Below, one piece after another: positions 21,782-31,975 of a stretch of 64,000 bases of DNA. Positions within the stretch are counted from its first letter, which is position 1. Each line of letters starts with the position of its first letter. Position numbers and translations under genes: made by a program. Source of the DNA: Cryptomeria japonica. Taxonomy: Eukaryota > Streptophyta > Pinopsida > Cupressales > Cupressaceae. Location of the stretch: positions 768,091,330-768,155,329 of the forward strand of contig NC_081408.1 of NCBI RefSeq assembly GCF_030272615.1, in the 5' to 3' direction. The notes beneath the pieces are model-generated. The model had not been told where the DNA came from. It did no database searches and worked only from the letters and a program-made list of their open reading frames with translations.

Positions 21782-22746
21782 TCTTCTTCCTCCACTTCAG
21801 ATGATGATGATGAGGATTCATCTTCCTCCTCTCTTGGTCATCATTCATACGGTGATGATTCTCCTCCAGATTCTCCTCATTCTCCAGCTACTAGGCCTCT
21901 TTGGGCTCGTCAGACATTGGAGTCAGCAGGTGATTGGGTTGGTGATCCTTCAGATGAGAGAAGAACAAGGTCTCAATTTGAGCATGCTCCACATCTCTTC
22001 TTTGCAACAGCTGTAGATCCACAGTCCTTTCGAGAAGCTTCAGGTGTCCTCGAGTGGGATGCTGCTATGCAAGAGGAGTTCGATTCCTTGGAGAGGAACC
22101 TTACTTGGGATTTAGTCCCTCTTCCTAAGGGAAGGAAACTTGTTTAGTGCAAGTGGATCTACCGAACTAAATTTGCTGCAAATGGGTCGGTTTATAAGCA
22201 TAAGGCTCACCTGGTTGCAAAGGATTCTCCCAGGTTGTTGGGATTGACTACTTTGAGACTTTTGCGCCAGTTGCCAAGATGAATTCCATCCGACTTGTCC
22301 TTGCTATTGCTGCAGCCCATCGCTGGGAAGTTCATCAGATGGATGTGAAGAGTGCTTTTCTTCACGGTGACCTTCAGGAGGAGATATATATAGAGCAACC
22401 ACAGGGGTTCATCCAGGATCCTTCACTTGTTTGTTGCCTTCAGAAGTCTCTCTATGGCCTTAAACAGGCCCCTCGTGCCTGGTATGCCAAGATGGACTCC
22501 TTCCTTCTGTCAGTTGGGTTCACTCGGTGCCATTCTGATCCAAACGTCTACATTTTGCAGCAGGATGATATTCTGACCTTCCTTGTTCTCTATGTTGATG
22601 ACTTGTTGATCATTGGGAGTCACTCATCTCGTATCAAGGCAGTCAAAACTGCCCTTCATGATCGTTTCTTGATGTCTGACTTAGGCCTACTCCACTACTT
22701 CTTAGGGATTGAGATCACTCAATCGCCTTCTGGTATCCTCATTTGA
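21782..22746 (+). pseudogene. Element D reverse transcriptase
   Basis: After the stop at 21781 the same frame continues with an acidic linker and the conserved W(D)AAMQEEFDSLE block, until TAG at 22145-22147. A 1 bp deletion near 22221, in the block before MNSIR, moves the frame. The piece at 22279-22746 has MDVKSAFLHGDL, the SLYGLKQAPRAW motif and the catalytic YVDD (residues 105-108 from 22279). It stops with TGA at 22744-22746, just after SGIL. Copia-type RT is certain; function is lost. Confidence 0.88.
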
Positions 22747-23558
22747 CAGCCTAAGTACGCTCTTGATATGCTCTCAAGATTTCGCATGGCTGACTATAAG
22801 CCTGCACGACTCCATTTTTGTCAGGAGTCAAACTTGAGGCTTCTTGTTCTTCACCCTTGGCGGATGCTACCTTGTATTGTCAATTAATTGGAAGCCTCAT
22901 ATATTTGACTCACACGAGGCCTGATATTTGATATGCAGTGGGAATGGTCTCCAGGTTCATGCAGGAGCCACATGAGCTGCATTGGAAAGCAGCTAAGCGG
23001 ATTCTTCACTATGTACATGGTACTCACAGTTATGGGGTTCATTATACAGTGGGCGTGGATATTGACTTGGTGGGATATACAAATTTAGATTGGGCAAGTG
23101 ATTCTCATGATCACAAGTCCACTTCAGGGTATTGCTTCTCTCTTGGTTCTGGTCCAGTTTCTTGGTGGAGCAAGAAACAATCTGCTATTGCTCTTTCATC
23201 TACTGAGGCTGAGTATCGAGGAGCAGTTTATGCCGCTATTGAGGCCATTTGGCTTCAGAACGTTCTCATTGAGTTTGGCATTTCCTTTCGAAAGCCTACA
23301 ATCATCTTTTGTGACAACCAAAGTGTTATTCAGATTTCTCGCAATTCGGTACATCAGCAGCGGACCAAGCACATTGAGATTCACATGCACTACATTCGGG
23401 AGCTGATTCATGTGCAGGTTCTTGATCTTCAATACTGTCAGACATCAGATCAAACTGCAGACATCTTCACCAAACCCTTCACTGAGAGCAAGTTCATTCA
23501 TTTTAGAGCTTTGCTTGGGGTGCGACATGTGTTCTCTTTTGTTTGGGGGGCTTCTTAG
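22747..23558 (+). pseudogene. Element D connection and RNase H domain
   Basis: 22747-22937 is recognisable (QPKYALDMLSRFRMADY) but frameshifted at least twice. The RNase H domain at 22938-23558 is open: KSTSGYCFSLGSGPVSW, STEAEYRGAVYA, FCDNQS and TKHIEIHMHYIRE are standard copia blocks, followed by QTADIFTKP near the end. It would degrade the RNA strand during cDNA synthesis. In the usual D-D block the text reads YTNLDWASD, where the first Asp is replaced by Asn. Confidence 0.85.
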
Positions 23559-23695
23559 TTCCTTTTTTCTTTCTCTCTCTCTCGCTATTCTAGGGATGGT
23601 GTACTCTCCTTTGTTGGGGGGAGGACTATGTACATGGGTACCTCATCAGGCTTTATTTGCCTGGACCCATATTTTCACCCACCTAAGCTATGCTT

Positions 23696-23704
23696 AAGGG
23701 GGGG
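23696..23704 (+). promoter_or_regulatory. Element D polypurine tract
   Basis: AAGGGGGGG directly before the TG of the 3' LTR; primes plus-strand cDNA synthesis. Confidence 0.85.
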
Positions 23705-24115
23705 TGTTAGTGTAGGTTTTTATTTTCCTAGTTGGGTTTATTATTTTCCTTTTTCCTAGTTTTTTCTCACTTTAATTAAGCTTTCTTAGGTTAATAAAGC
23801 ATGTTTACTTAAGACAAGTGGGTATTGAGGTGTCGGCATGCTATGAGGAGGTGCATTTAGTATGTTTAGACCATCATGGTGGTCTCTCATTGGCCAGTAT
23901 TGCCACCTCCACCCCTCACTTGAGTCTATATAAACATGCTACCTTGCTTGTTTTTTCATATTGGATATTGGGAGATTTCTCTTGATGCTATTCTGCCGTT
24001 GAGTATTCACATCAAGTTTCTCTAGTATTGTTATTCTGTCCATTTTATTTCCAATATTTTGTTCTAACTCTTTCAATTTGATTTTGGTTTAAATCTGTTT
24101 TCTCAGATTTTAACA
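23705..24115 (+). repeat. 3' LTR of element D
   Basis: Begins TGTTAGTGTAGG and ends TTTTAACA; TATA box CTATATAAACATG at about 23924-23936. Same structure as the 5' LTR with about 25 differences and small indels. Confidence 0.92.
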
Positions 24116-24228
24116 GTTGCAATATCTTCAGTCTTAAAGATTCTAAATAGCAATTTCTCTTCTCCAAATGCAAAATCTTCTTTTGAATTCAATTCTCTTT
24201 GCATGCTAGACTCAAACAATTTCTCCAT
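24116..24228 (-). pseudogene. Coding-like minus-strand stretch split by element D
   Basis: From an ATG at 24228 on the minus strand the frame is open to the D insertion. If D and one GTTGC copy are ignored it continues in 18054-17950, with a TAG at 18006-18008 and then an acidic Glu-rich stretch ending within about 35 codons. Parts read EDFAFGEEKLLFRIF and ALEEEDEEMLMETL. I do not recognise the protein. It could be a decayed host gene or part of an older retroelement; composition alone suggests coding. Confidence 0.3.
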
Positions 24229-24938
24229 TAGATTTTCTTCACTCTTTTGTCTCTCTCTCGAGAGCCATCACTATTGTAACTCCATAGATACTTAAGCCTT
24301 ACCCAAACATCCCTTGTTGAGGTTTATGCAACTCTTACTTTGGCTCTATTTGTGGATTCATATCATTTCCCCTTTTTAAGGCAAAGTTAATTGAAAGACC
24401 CTTAGCCTATTATTCTATTTCTTGTAGGCTATTGGGGTGATGCAAGGGAAATAATTTAATAATTTAACTGAAGTTGTCCAAGAAGTAACTTTATGTTATA
24501 TTCATAAAAGCTAACTCGTGTTTTATTATTAAAATGTAATAAAGTGTTGTTAATACAAATTTAAAAGGTTTTTTTAGACACTTCTAAAATTAAGCTTGGA
24601 AGAAAAAGGAAAATAATATTATATTCCCTTGAGAGCTTTTTTGGGGAGGTAAGCATTGAAGGTTACTATTTTTTGAAATAAAACCCTCATTTTTTTGAGA
24701 TCAAACCTTTGTTTGTCTTTTTTCCCAAGGATGGAAATCCCTTTTTGGTAAATGGTTTCACAGCTGAAAACTCTCCTACTCATATGAGTAATTCCATCTA
24801 GGGATTACTAGTGAGTGGAAATTTTGCAATTCTTTTCCAGTTGTAGTTGGTATTTGTAGATTCCCATGAGTTGGAAATTTTTGTATTTGATTTCAGTTTT
24901 GTGGTGGTTTCAAAAAATTATTATATATTTTTGGCTTC
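24229..24938. other. AT-rich DNA, nothing supported
   Basis: No reading frame, repeat or RNA gene that I can support. Confidence 0.5.
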
Positions 24939-25279
24939 TATAGTCAGCATCCAATGTCTATTGTCATGTTTAGTAATATTGGTTATCCAACTATTTATTA
25001 ATTGTTCGTATTAATTATCGGCTGGGTAGTTATAAATGCCGGTTGGTTGACGGTTGTGTTCCTCTTGGCAACCGTCAGGTCCTTTAAATATATTGTGTAT
25101 CGTCAAGCAAAGTAGTATGATATAGCTATTAGATCAACTCCGATCCTTGGCTAACTATCTCCAGTCTTCTTTTGTAATAATTTCATTTGCGAATAAAGAC
25201 ATTTTACTCCTGTATCTGGTATGCATTTTGATCTTGATTATTATTCATGTCTTTAATTTATTAGACATAGCAGTAAACA
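24939..25279 (+). repeat. 5' LTR of element E
   Basis: Starts TATAGTCAGC, where the 3' LTR has TGTAGTCAGC, and ends GTAAACA. A TATA-like CCTTTAAATATATTG lies near 25080-25095. The following TGGCATGTTTCC (25282-25293) is a degenerate version of the tRNA-Asp-like primer site seen in A and B. Confidence 0.8.
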
Positions 25280-25432
25280 TTTGGCATGTTTCCTTAAAAA
25301 AATGGGCTTGGATTTGAGTGATTCATGCCCTTAGATCCCAATAAAGGTGAGAAGAGGCCACAAGGTGGTCAAGATTATGAGATTAGATGATCTTTAAGGA
25401 TCATCAAGCAAATAGAATGAAGGAGAAGATTA

Positions 25433-25494
25433 CAAGAAACACTCGAGGAAAATACAAGACAGTCCAAATCTGGAGCCTTTCCCCAGAATGTAGT
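25433..25494 (+). repeat. 62 bp direct repeat, left copy
   Basis: Begins CAAGAAACACTCGAGG and ends AGAATGTAGT. It matches 27819-27880 with one C/T difference. The two copies bracket a 2,324 bp inserted segment. Confidence 0.9.
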
Positions 25495-27055
25495 TGTAAT
25501 ATCCCTTGGCTAATCTGACCCTGTTTTGCTTATTGAACCCCCAAGGAATATTGTCAAACACTTGGCATACAATGTTTGAAGCCGCTGTAGTGAATTCTTA
25601 TTTGTCTTCTTTGGGTTTGTAGGCTGCAAATGAAGTTATGGAAAACTTCTAACAATGCAAAGTTGTTATAGAAATGATATGCTAGCTGTTTTAGAGCTTA
25701 CACGCACATGAAATGACTGAAATTAACTAGTACAGCTAGTAGACATTAAGACAAACACTTGTCATGCATCCCAAAGTACACCTACAACCATTAGGCATTT
25801 AAGCAAATAGTTGGCATGAAAGCTAAGTGGCTGATCAATGTTGAATGTCAGACATAATGCACTTACAGCAGATTAGACAGCTGTTAGACATTTCTACGAA
25901 GATTTGGAATGCATTCTTAGAAACCAAAATGCACTTACAGCAGATTGTCATTAACACAAACACTTGTCATACATACATGTAATTCCCACGTGCCAATGAG
26001 TGGTACTAACAGCAGTAAATGTAGCCTCCAGCAATCTGAAAATCACTCTTCAAACCCCTTTAAATTTCTGTAGATTAAGTCTTCTAAAATGCATTAGTAC
26101 TGTAGCGTTTACTATTCACGGGTACTGTAGTGCACTGTTCATGCGCACTGTTCACGTGCACTGTTTACGACACTATAGCAGCAAATAAACCCTTTGTATG
26201 ATGTTCCCAGTCTGCCATATACATATGCCCTCAGCTACGCCAATAAATCTGAAAATAAATCTCCAATCAGGACAATGTCAACTTCTGGATGAAGCCAACC
26301 CTAGGAGCAACTTCAGATGAATATCTCACTCTCAGATTGCTGATGCAATGAAGTCTTCATGTTCTCCAATGGCGATACTCCGGACAAGCTGCAGAAACCC
26401 CAGCTTCTTCTCCAAAGCCAAGAGACAAGTCTTCTCATCAAAAATAACAATGATCAATTCCCCCTTCTCTTCTTTTCAAAAGCCTTATATATATTTCCCA
26501 TGAGGGTTCAATTTTCTCCAATAAGGCATTAAATCAATTAATGATATTAAATGACATTTAATGATATAATATTTTCACTTTGTCATTTAATATTTCACCT
26601 TGGTAAAAAAGCCACAATTAATTAATTAAATGGTCCCCTTTAATGATACTTGGACCCTTCCTTAAGTTATAATATAAGATTATATTATAACTTAATAATA
26701 TAAGCTCAAAACATTAATGTTTATTTAAACTAAATAAACATTAATATCTCCATTAATATTCAACATTTTTGAACGCCGTCTGAACTGGGAGCTGACATGA
26801 TGAAGCTGCAAATGACCATACCCCCTTTACTAAAAATAGCAGGGGTCCATCTCTAACATCCCAAGACTTACTAAAAATAGGAAGTAGAGCAAATGATGTT
26901 CGAATGATGCCAAACGAAGACCAAACTGAAGCACTCTGAACACTGGAGATGATACCAATCCTCAAGAGACCCTCTATCCAACACATTAGCCTACGAGGGT
27001 CAGGATAATAGGCTAATCTCACAAAATCCAAGTCTGCTAAAATGGGGACATTATA
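25495..27055 (-). mobile_element. LTR of a truncated minus-strand gypsy-type element
   Basis: The plus-strand ends are TGTAATATCCC and GGGGACATTATA, inverted versions of TGTAATGTCCC/GGGACATTACA. A minus-strand TATA-like TATATATAAGGC lies near 26484-26496. At 26096-26180 there is a cluster of (C)ACTGT(A/T) motifs. AT-rich inverted words fill 26515-26760. About 1.56 kb. The solo LTR at 29573-30398 has the same type of ends. Confidence 0.7.
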
Positions 27056-27818
27056 GTCCGCCCCTCCTGAAATTGCTTGTCCCCAAGCAATATCGACCGC
27101 AAAGAAACTCCTCCACCTGGATCCCAAATGAAGACCTGCGTAATGTCCCTGGTATTACCAACCAACTCCTGTAATGCCCACACCAAGGGCACAACTAACA
27201 AGACCTGCCAAACTAAATCAACCTCAACAGCAAGTGTCACAAGAACATGAACATCAAGTGGAAGCAACTCTGAAAACTGACAATGTTTGCTTCCCAAAAC
27301 AGGGAACATTAACCGGAACTCGGATGCACACAAAGGATCCCTCGACATACTCGCTAGTGTCCCACATAGTATACCTGGATTCCAAATCCAGGGTAGAAAT
27401 CTGCCATGTAAACCTCCCTCAGATTTTCGCTGCTCAACACTGATCACCACTTCACCATGCGAGATGTGGTGAAGCCAACCCATGAGACCTATCCAAACTG
27501 CAACACTAACTCTGTCATCACCTGGATCCCAGTGCAATCTATACACACATCCATCTGTACTGTGAAGATAGGAGTACCTGGAAACATCTGCTACGCAACA
27601 TCTCTCCACAACCTTTGCTAAACCCTCATGGATGTGATATCCAACTAAACCATCATGCCCATTGTCACCATAGTCTCTCTGAAGCCATGTATCCAAAGAT
27701 AGCCTCTGTGTCATAGGAGTAACAATCTCCACCGGATACACATCAACATGATGGGAAACTGAACACTGCTCAAGCAAGTAGCCACCAACAATCAACTGAG
27801 TCGGGTACTTGCAGATTT
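27056..27818 (-). mobile_element. 3' internal remnant of the same minus-strand element
   Basis: On the minus strand the last bases before the LTR are a purine tract (TTTCAGGAGGGGCGGAC), as expected for a polypurine tract. A 268-codon minus ORF (27037-27843) covers the segment, but it runs across both junctions and shows no retroelement domain, so I do not call it a gene. The rest of the element and its other LTR are missing. Confidence 0.55.
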
Positions 27819-27880
27819 CAAGAAACACTCGAGGAAAATACAAGACAGTCCAAATCTGGAGCCTTTCCCTAGAATGTAGT
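27819..27880 (+). repeat. 62 bp direct repeat, right copy
   Basis: Right partner of 25433-25494; element E sequence continues after it. Confidence 0.9.
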
Positions 27881-28194
27881 CAAGTTGAAAAGTCAAGACA
27901 ACGTTCTCCAAATGAGGGAAATTGGGAGAGGAAGTCACATTCCTTCACAAAATTGTGTGAGAATAGCCTTCGGGGCACTGAAAGGTTGTCAATTGATGGA
28001 GAATAAGTCGAGCCAAAGGTGTATAAAAGAAATTTTGAAGGTGAAACAAGTGTGCAAAAGGCTGCAGCTGAGGGAAGAGTTTAGGATTCCTATGTGGCTG
28101 AGAGTGTGAGAGAATCACCTGAATGTTCGAATCAAAACTCTTGAGAAAGTAGATCTAGGTGCTAGGTTTGCATCAAAATAAAACCATAGCAAGC

Positions 28195-29250
28195 CCTAGT
28201 GGAAAAAAGCAAAAGTTGCCAAAGTTTACAGGCAATGGATTGGAGGATCTTATTAGACACTGTAAAAGTTGTGAGACAATATGGACAACAAATGGGCAAG
28301 ATAAAGAAATTTGGCTACGATATTTTCCTGCCACCTTGTGAGGTGTAGTGATTCATTGATATACAAAAATTGATCAAGCCTCCATAAATACATGGGAGAC
28401 ATTAAAGAACGCCTTTGAAGAAGAGTTAAAATTGCTTTGTGATGATAATGAAATAGTAGCAGAAATTTACGATACAAAAAGGTAAGCATGAAAATGTATG
28501 AGCTTATAATCGAAGACTTAAAGAATTGCTGGTAAAATTGGAAATGTAACTGGCTGATGGTCTCAAAAAGCGATAGTTCATTGAAGGTTTACTTTTGTCA
28601 TTAAGAAAAAAAATGAAGGTAGTACCACCGTTGTCATATGCTGAAGCCTACAATCAAGTGATGGACATAGAAAGTGAAGATAAAATTTCCTTGCATAGTA
28701 AAATAAAAATAGAAGATGGAAGTTTTGATGACAATAGTAACAATGAATTGGGAACAATATGAGCACTCTAAAGGCACATGCTTTGAATGATGAAAGAATT
28801 GAAGGTGGAGAAAGAAATCAACAGAGAAACTAACAAACTATGGTGTATTGAGTGCAAATTGTGGAGCACACAAAAGGTAATTGTCCTAGAAAGATGTTTT
28901 GTGAGATTTGGTGGTTTATTCAATAAAGGAGTGCCCCATATAATTTGAAGACTAGAAGTACACAAATACTCTTCACATAGGGAGAGCCCACTCCATCGAA
29001 AAACACAATGCATCACTAGGTGGTTATTGAAATAAATGAGGGCGGAATTAAATATAGTACGACACCAATGGACATCCTATCATACAGTGTTGACAATGTA
29101 GTGAATGGTGACAATTTGTGAGAGACTGCTAGAAGAAGCAAACCAAAGTGAAATTATTGTGCAAATGGTGTGGACTAGGTGACCATGAAGACACTGATTG
29201 CTTGAAGCAAAAGGCTATTAATATGCTGGAGGTGGAGGAATAAGATGACA
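28195..29250 (+). pseudogene. Element E gag relic
   Basis: Heavily mutated homologue of A and B Gag. Recognisable pieces are KQKLPKFTGNGLEDLIRHC (A: KQKLPRF...GLEDPARHC), ETIWTTNGQDKE, FPATL followed by a stop, and DDNEIVAEIYDTK near 28440-28485. Remains of the zinc-knuckle region run from about 28840 (W-C-IEC-K-L) to 29215 (CKWCGLGDHEDTDC-like). Multiple stops and frameshifts. Confidence 0.75.
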
Positions 29251-29572
29251 GTTTTGGCAATCACTAGAGCACATATGAAGAAAGTAGTATACCCAATCCC
29301 TCGTACGGAGAAGGAACAACTTCGAGAAGCCATAGCAAAAATAGAACAAGGGATGGTGAAGAAACAAAGAACTTCTAATGAAACTGCAAGTACGCCATTG
29401 CGGTCAGAGTTAGAGAAGAACATAATATGACGATTGCTACAAACAACCATATTGATCAAGGTGACAAACCTTCTTCAAATCATGTGGCAATTGAGAGTGG
29501 CAATTACTAGCACAGTCGATGACAACCAAAGTTTTCTATAGGAAGACCCAAGTAAAGACATCATAGTAGAGC

Positions 29573-30398
29573 TGTAATGTCCCCGATATAATTAAATAGT
29601 CCATTTAAATAAGTTATTGTATGGCCCCGTACTTCATAATATATTTCGGGCCCCTTTAATTAATTAGTTAGTTATAAACTTTTTGGTGTCGGCCCGTTTG
29701 TAACCCTTCAGGAAACTTCCTGGAGCCCCATATATATGGACGAGTTAGTCATTGTTGTAGGTATGCGATTTTGATATTTTCTCTTGTTTGTACGAATTCC
29801 AGTTGGAGTTCTGTTGTCCGCCATTTCAGAGGTGAAAGACCCTCCCTACTTGGTATCCGTAGTTTCGGTGGGACTCATCCCTCACCCTATTCTGCTTTGT
29901 TCTTAGTTCGGCATTACTGAAATCTGAAATCTAAAGTATTATCCTTATTGCTATCTTGCTCGGGTTGCTTTTTGTTCATCATTTCTTCTCGACGCAACAC
30001 ACCATCTCTGTGACCTTGAACTATATTAGTTTTTGGCAATTATATTATTGACGAAGGCAAATACGCAGCAGAAGGGTGTGCAGGTGTAAGGCACGCGAAA
30101 AGGAGAGAAGCCACCGTACGGGTGACCTTAGTCACCGTACGGCTACCCAGCCACCGTACGGGTGACTACCAAGCCACTGTATGGCTACCAAGCCACCGTA
30201 TGGCTACCAAGCCACCGTAAGGGTGACCCTACTCACCGTACGAACCCCAAGGCACGTGTGACCCCAGTCACCGTACAGCCATTCAACACCATACAAGTGA
30301 ATCCTAGTCATCGTACGGTCACCCAACCACAGTACGGGTATCCCTTCCACCGTACGGTCTACCAATTTTTAGGCACCATACAGGTCCGGAACATTACA
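29573..30398 (+). mobile_element. Solo LTR with internal CGTAC repeat array
   Basis: 826 bp, beginning TGTAATGTCCCCG and ending GGAACATTACA, flanked by a perfect 5 bp duplication AGAGC (29568-29572 and 30399-30403). A TATA-like CCATATATATGGACG lies near 29728-29742. The last third holds the array listed next. There is no internal region, so it is a solo LTR left by LTR-LTR recombination or an incomplete insertion. Confidence 0.88.
30109..30385 (+). repeat. Array of about 13 units around CACCGTACGG
   Basis: Units of roughly 20-23 bp repeat (G)CCACCGTACGGGTGAC or CACCGTACGGCTACC. About seven units keep CGTAC intact; others have changed it to CTGTATGG, CGTATGG, CGTAAGG or CATACA. The core CCGTACGG is a palindrome. 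The 83-codon ORF at 30162-30413 is just this repeat. Confidence 0.85.
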
Positions 30399-30403
30399 AG
30401 AGC

Positions 30404-30800
30404 TGCCACTTGAGGTTGAACAAGCCATTGATCCAATGGTGTTGATAGTGAACATTGGGAAGAAGTTGAATACCATTCAAATAGAGATCATGGGGAAGAA
30501 TTTGAACAACATCATCATTGATGGAGGATCAAAAGTCAACGTACACGAAGATACATGGAAGTCCCTTGGGAGCCAATCCTTTGGTCACCGACATTTCAAC
30601 TAGTAGGCATTGACCAGCGTGGAATCAAGCCTTTGGGGACACTGATGACACAAAAGGTGATTATTGAGACCCAACAATTCCTCATGAATTTTGTGGTCAT
30701 CCCATTGCAAAAGAAAGTGTATGATATATTACTCGTGAGATGATGGTTGGTAGCAGCCAAAGCTGATAACAACTGGAAAAAGAATACAATCTTTGCCTTC
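30404..30800 (+). pseudogene. Element E protease relic
   Basis: Homologue of the A and B protease. The active-site region reads IIDGGSKVNV near 30515-30540, against VDGGSGVNVLP in B. The following ORF (30555-30743) matches B in the order FQLVGIDQRGIKPLGTLM and NFVVIPLQKK. At least one frameshift near 30555 and a stop after LLVR. No reverse transcriptase follows. Confidence 0.75.
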
Positions 30801-31652
30801 ATTCAAGTCATAGTTTAATGACCATCTCCACTCATTCAGCGATTTTTGGTTTCTATTGTACAATAGGCCTCATTCACCCTTTCTTACGACCTCATCTCAC
30901 ACGACAACCCACACAATTTAACGTACAACATCCCACACCACACAATGTACTGATTCCCTACATTGTATGCCACACGTTCGTGGAGCCTCACATTGTATGG
31001 CCCCATTTCCACATCGTACGAAATTTGCACATCCTTGTACATTGAACCCGTCCTTACCTCATATGGTTGACGAATTGCTTCATCGTACGGTGGCAACCAT
31101 CCTCTCAGCACTATCATGCCATACGACATTCTTAGCGCCCTCACATTGTATGATTGTCCCTTGCACAACACGGGTCCTAGAATAGCATATAGAGCGCTCA
31201 CCCTCAATGTTTCGTCATTTGGCACACATTACAATAACATCGGCATCCCTTCACCGTACGATAGTATCAATTCCTTGTACAGTGAGCACAATGCTGCACG
31301 TGTGGTACTGCAATGTTCACAAATCATTGCTTTTTTCCTCTTTAAAAATCATGAAAATGATGTGCGACATGGAGTTCTACATGGTTTTGAAGGTCTTAAT
31401 TTGGGCTTGGTGGCGGGAGTGCTGCTCCTCAACCCTGCCCTGTATTGCGATAGGGAGCAGACCAGGGGTGCTGCCCTTAGACCCCCATTTCCTTAATTTA
31501 AATTGCTAAGTACACTACAATTTTAAGTTTGCAAGGTACACTTCCAAGTTAACATACAAGTCTTCATCTACAATATTGTCATTATTTTTCCTGATTATTA
31601 CTTGATGTTTATTTGTCATCTACAAGATGACTTTTTCTTTTGGGGGGGATGA
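30801..31652 (+). repeat. Element E 3' internal region with scattered CGTAC motifs
   Basis: Non-coding. Words such as TCGTACG, ATCGTACGG, CACCGTACGATAG and many TTGTATG/TTGTAC variants occur between 30890 and 31290. Element B has a similar motif-rich spacer at 41090-41520. The region ends in CTTTTTCTTTTGGGGGGGATGA (31631-31652), matching element B's polypurine tract, just before the 3' LTR. Confidence 0.6.
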
Positions 31653-31975
31653 TGTAGTCAGCGTACAATGTACACTTTCTGTTTAATAATATTGGTTATC
31701 TGACTATGTATTAATTGTTGGCTTTGGGTAGTTATAAGTGTTGGTTGGTTGATAGTTGTGTTCCTCTTGGCAACTGTCGGGTCCTTTAAATATACTGTGT
31801 ATCATCAAGGAAAGTAGTATGATCTAGTTGGATCAACTCCGATCCCTGGCTGACCATCTCTAGTCTTCTTTTGTTATAATTTTGTGTGTGAATAAAGACA
31901 TTTTCTCTTGTATTTGGTATGCATTGTCATCTTGATTATTAATTAATGTATTTAATTTATCAGACGTAGTAAACA
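31653..31975 (+). repeat. 3' LTR of element E
   Basis: Starts TGTAGTCAGC and ends GTAAACA, with CCTTTAAATATACTG near 31783-31797 as the TATA-like box. Confidence 0.85.

Larger units (their letters stand above)
18060..24115 (+). mobile_element. Element D, full-length decayed Ty1/copia retrotransposon
   Basis: 6,056 bp with LTRs of 416 and 411 bp, tRNA-iMet primer site, gag, protease, integrase, reverse transcriptase and RNase H in copia order, and a purine tract before the 3' LTR. It is flanked by a perfect 5 bp duplication GTTGC (18055-18059 and 24116-24120). LTRs differ at roughly 6% of sites by eye. The polyprotein frame is broken by several frameshifts and at least three stops, so it is not autonomous now. 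A related 3' end fragment lies at 34400-34985. Confidence 0.95.
24939..31975 (+). mobile_element. Element E, old gypsy element related to A and B
   Basis: LTRs at 24939-25279 and 31653-31975 are about 85% alike by eye (shared GTAATATTGG, GGTTGTGTTCCTCTTGGCAAC, CCTTTAAATATA, ATCAACTCCGATCC, GAATAAAGACATTTT). The flanks GCTTC and GCTTG differ at one base of five, as expected for an old duplication. It retains decayed gag and protease but no reverse transcriptase or integrase; after protease it jumps to a CGTAC-rich region like that downstream of integrase in element B. Two younger insertions (25495-27818 and 29573-30398) lie inside. Confidence 0.85.

Noticed and set aside
27037-27843. 268-codon minus-strand ORF as a gene
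   Set aside because: It spans the LTR junction on one side and the 62 bp repeat on the other, and has no recognisable domain.
30162-30413. 83-codon ORF
   Set aside because: It is a translation of the CGTAC repeat array in the solo LTR.
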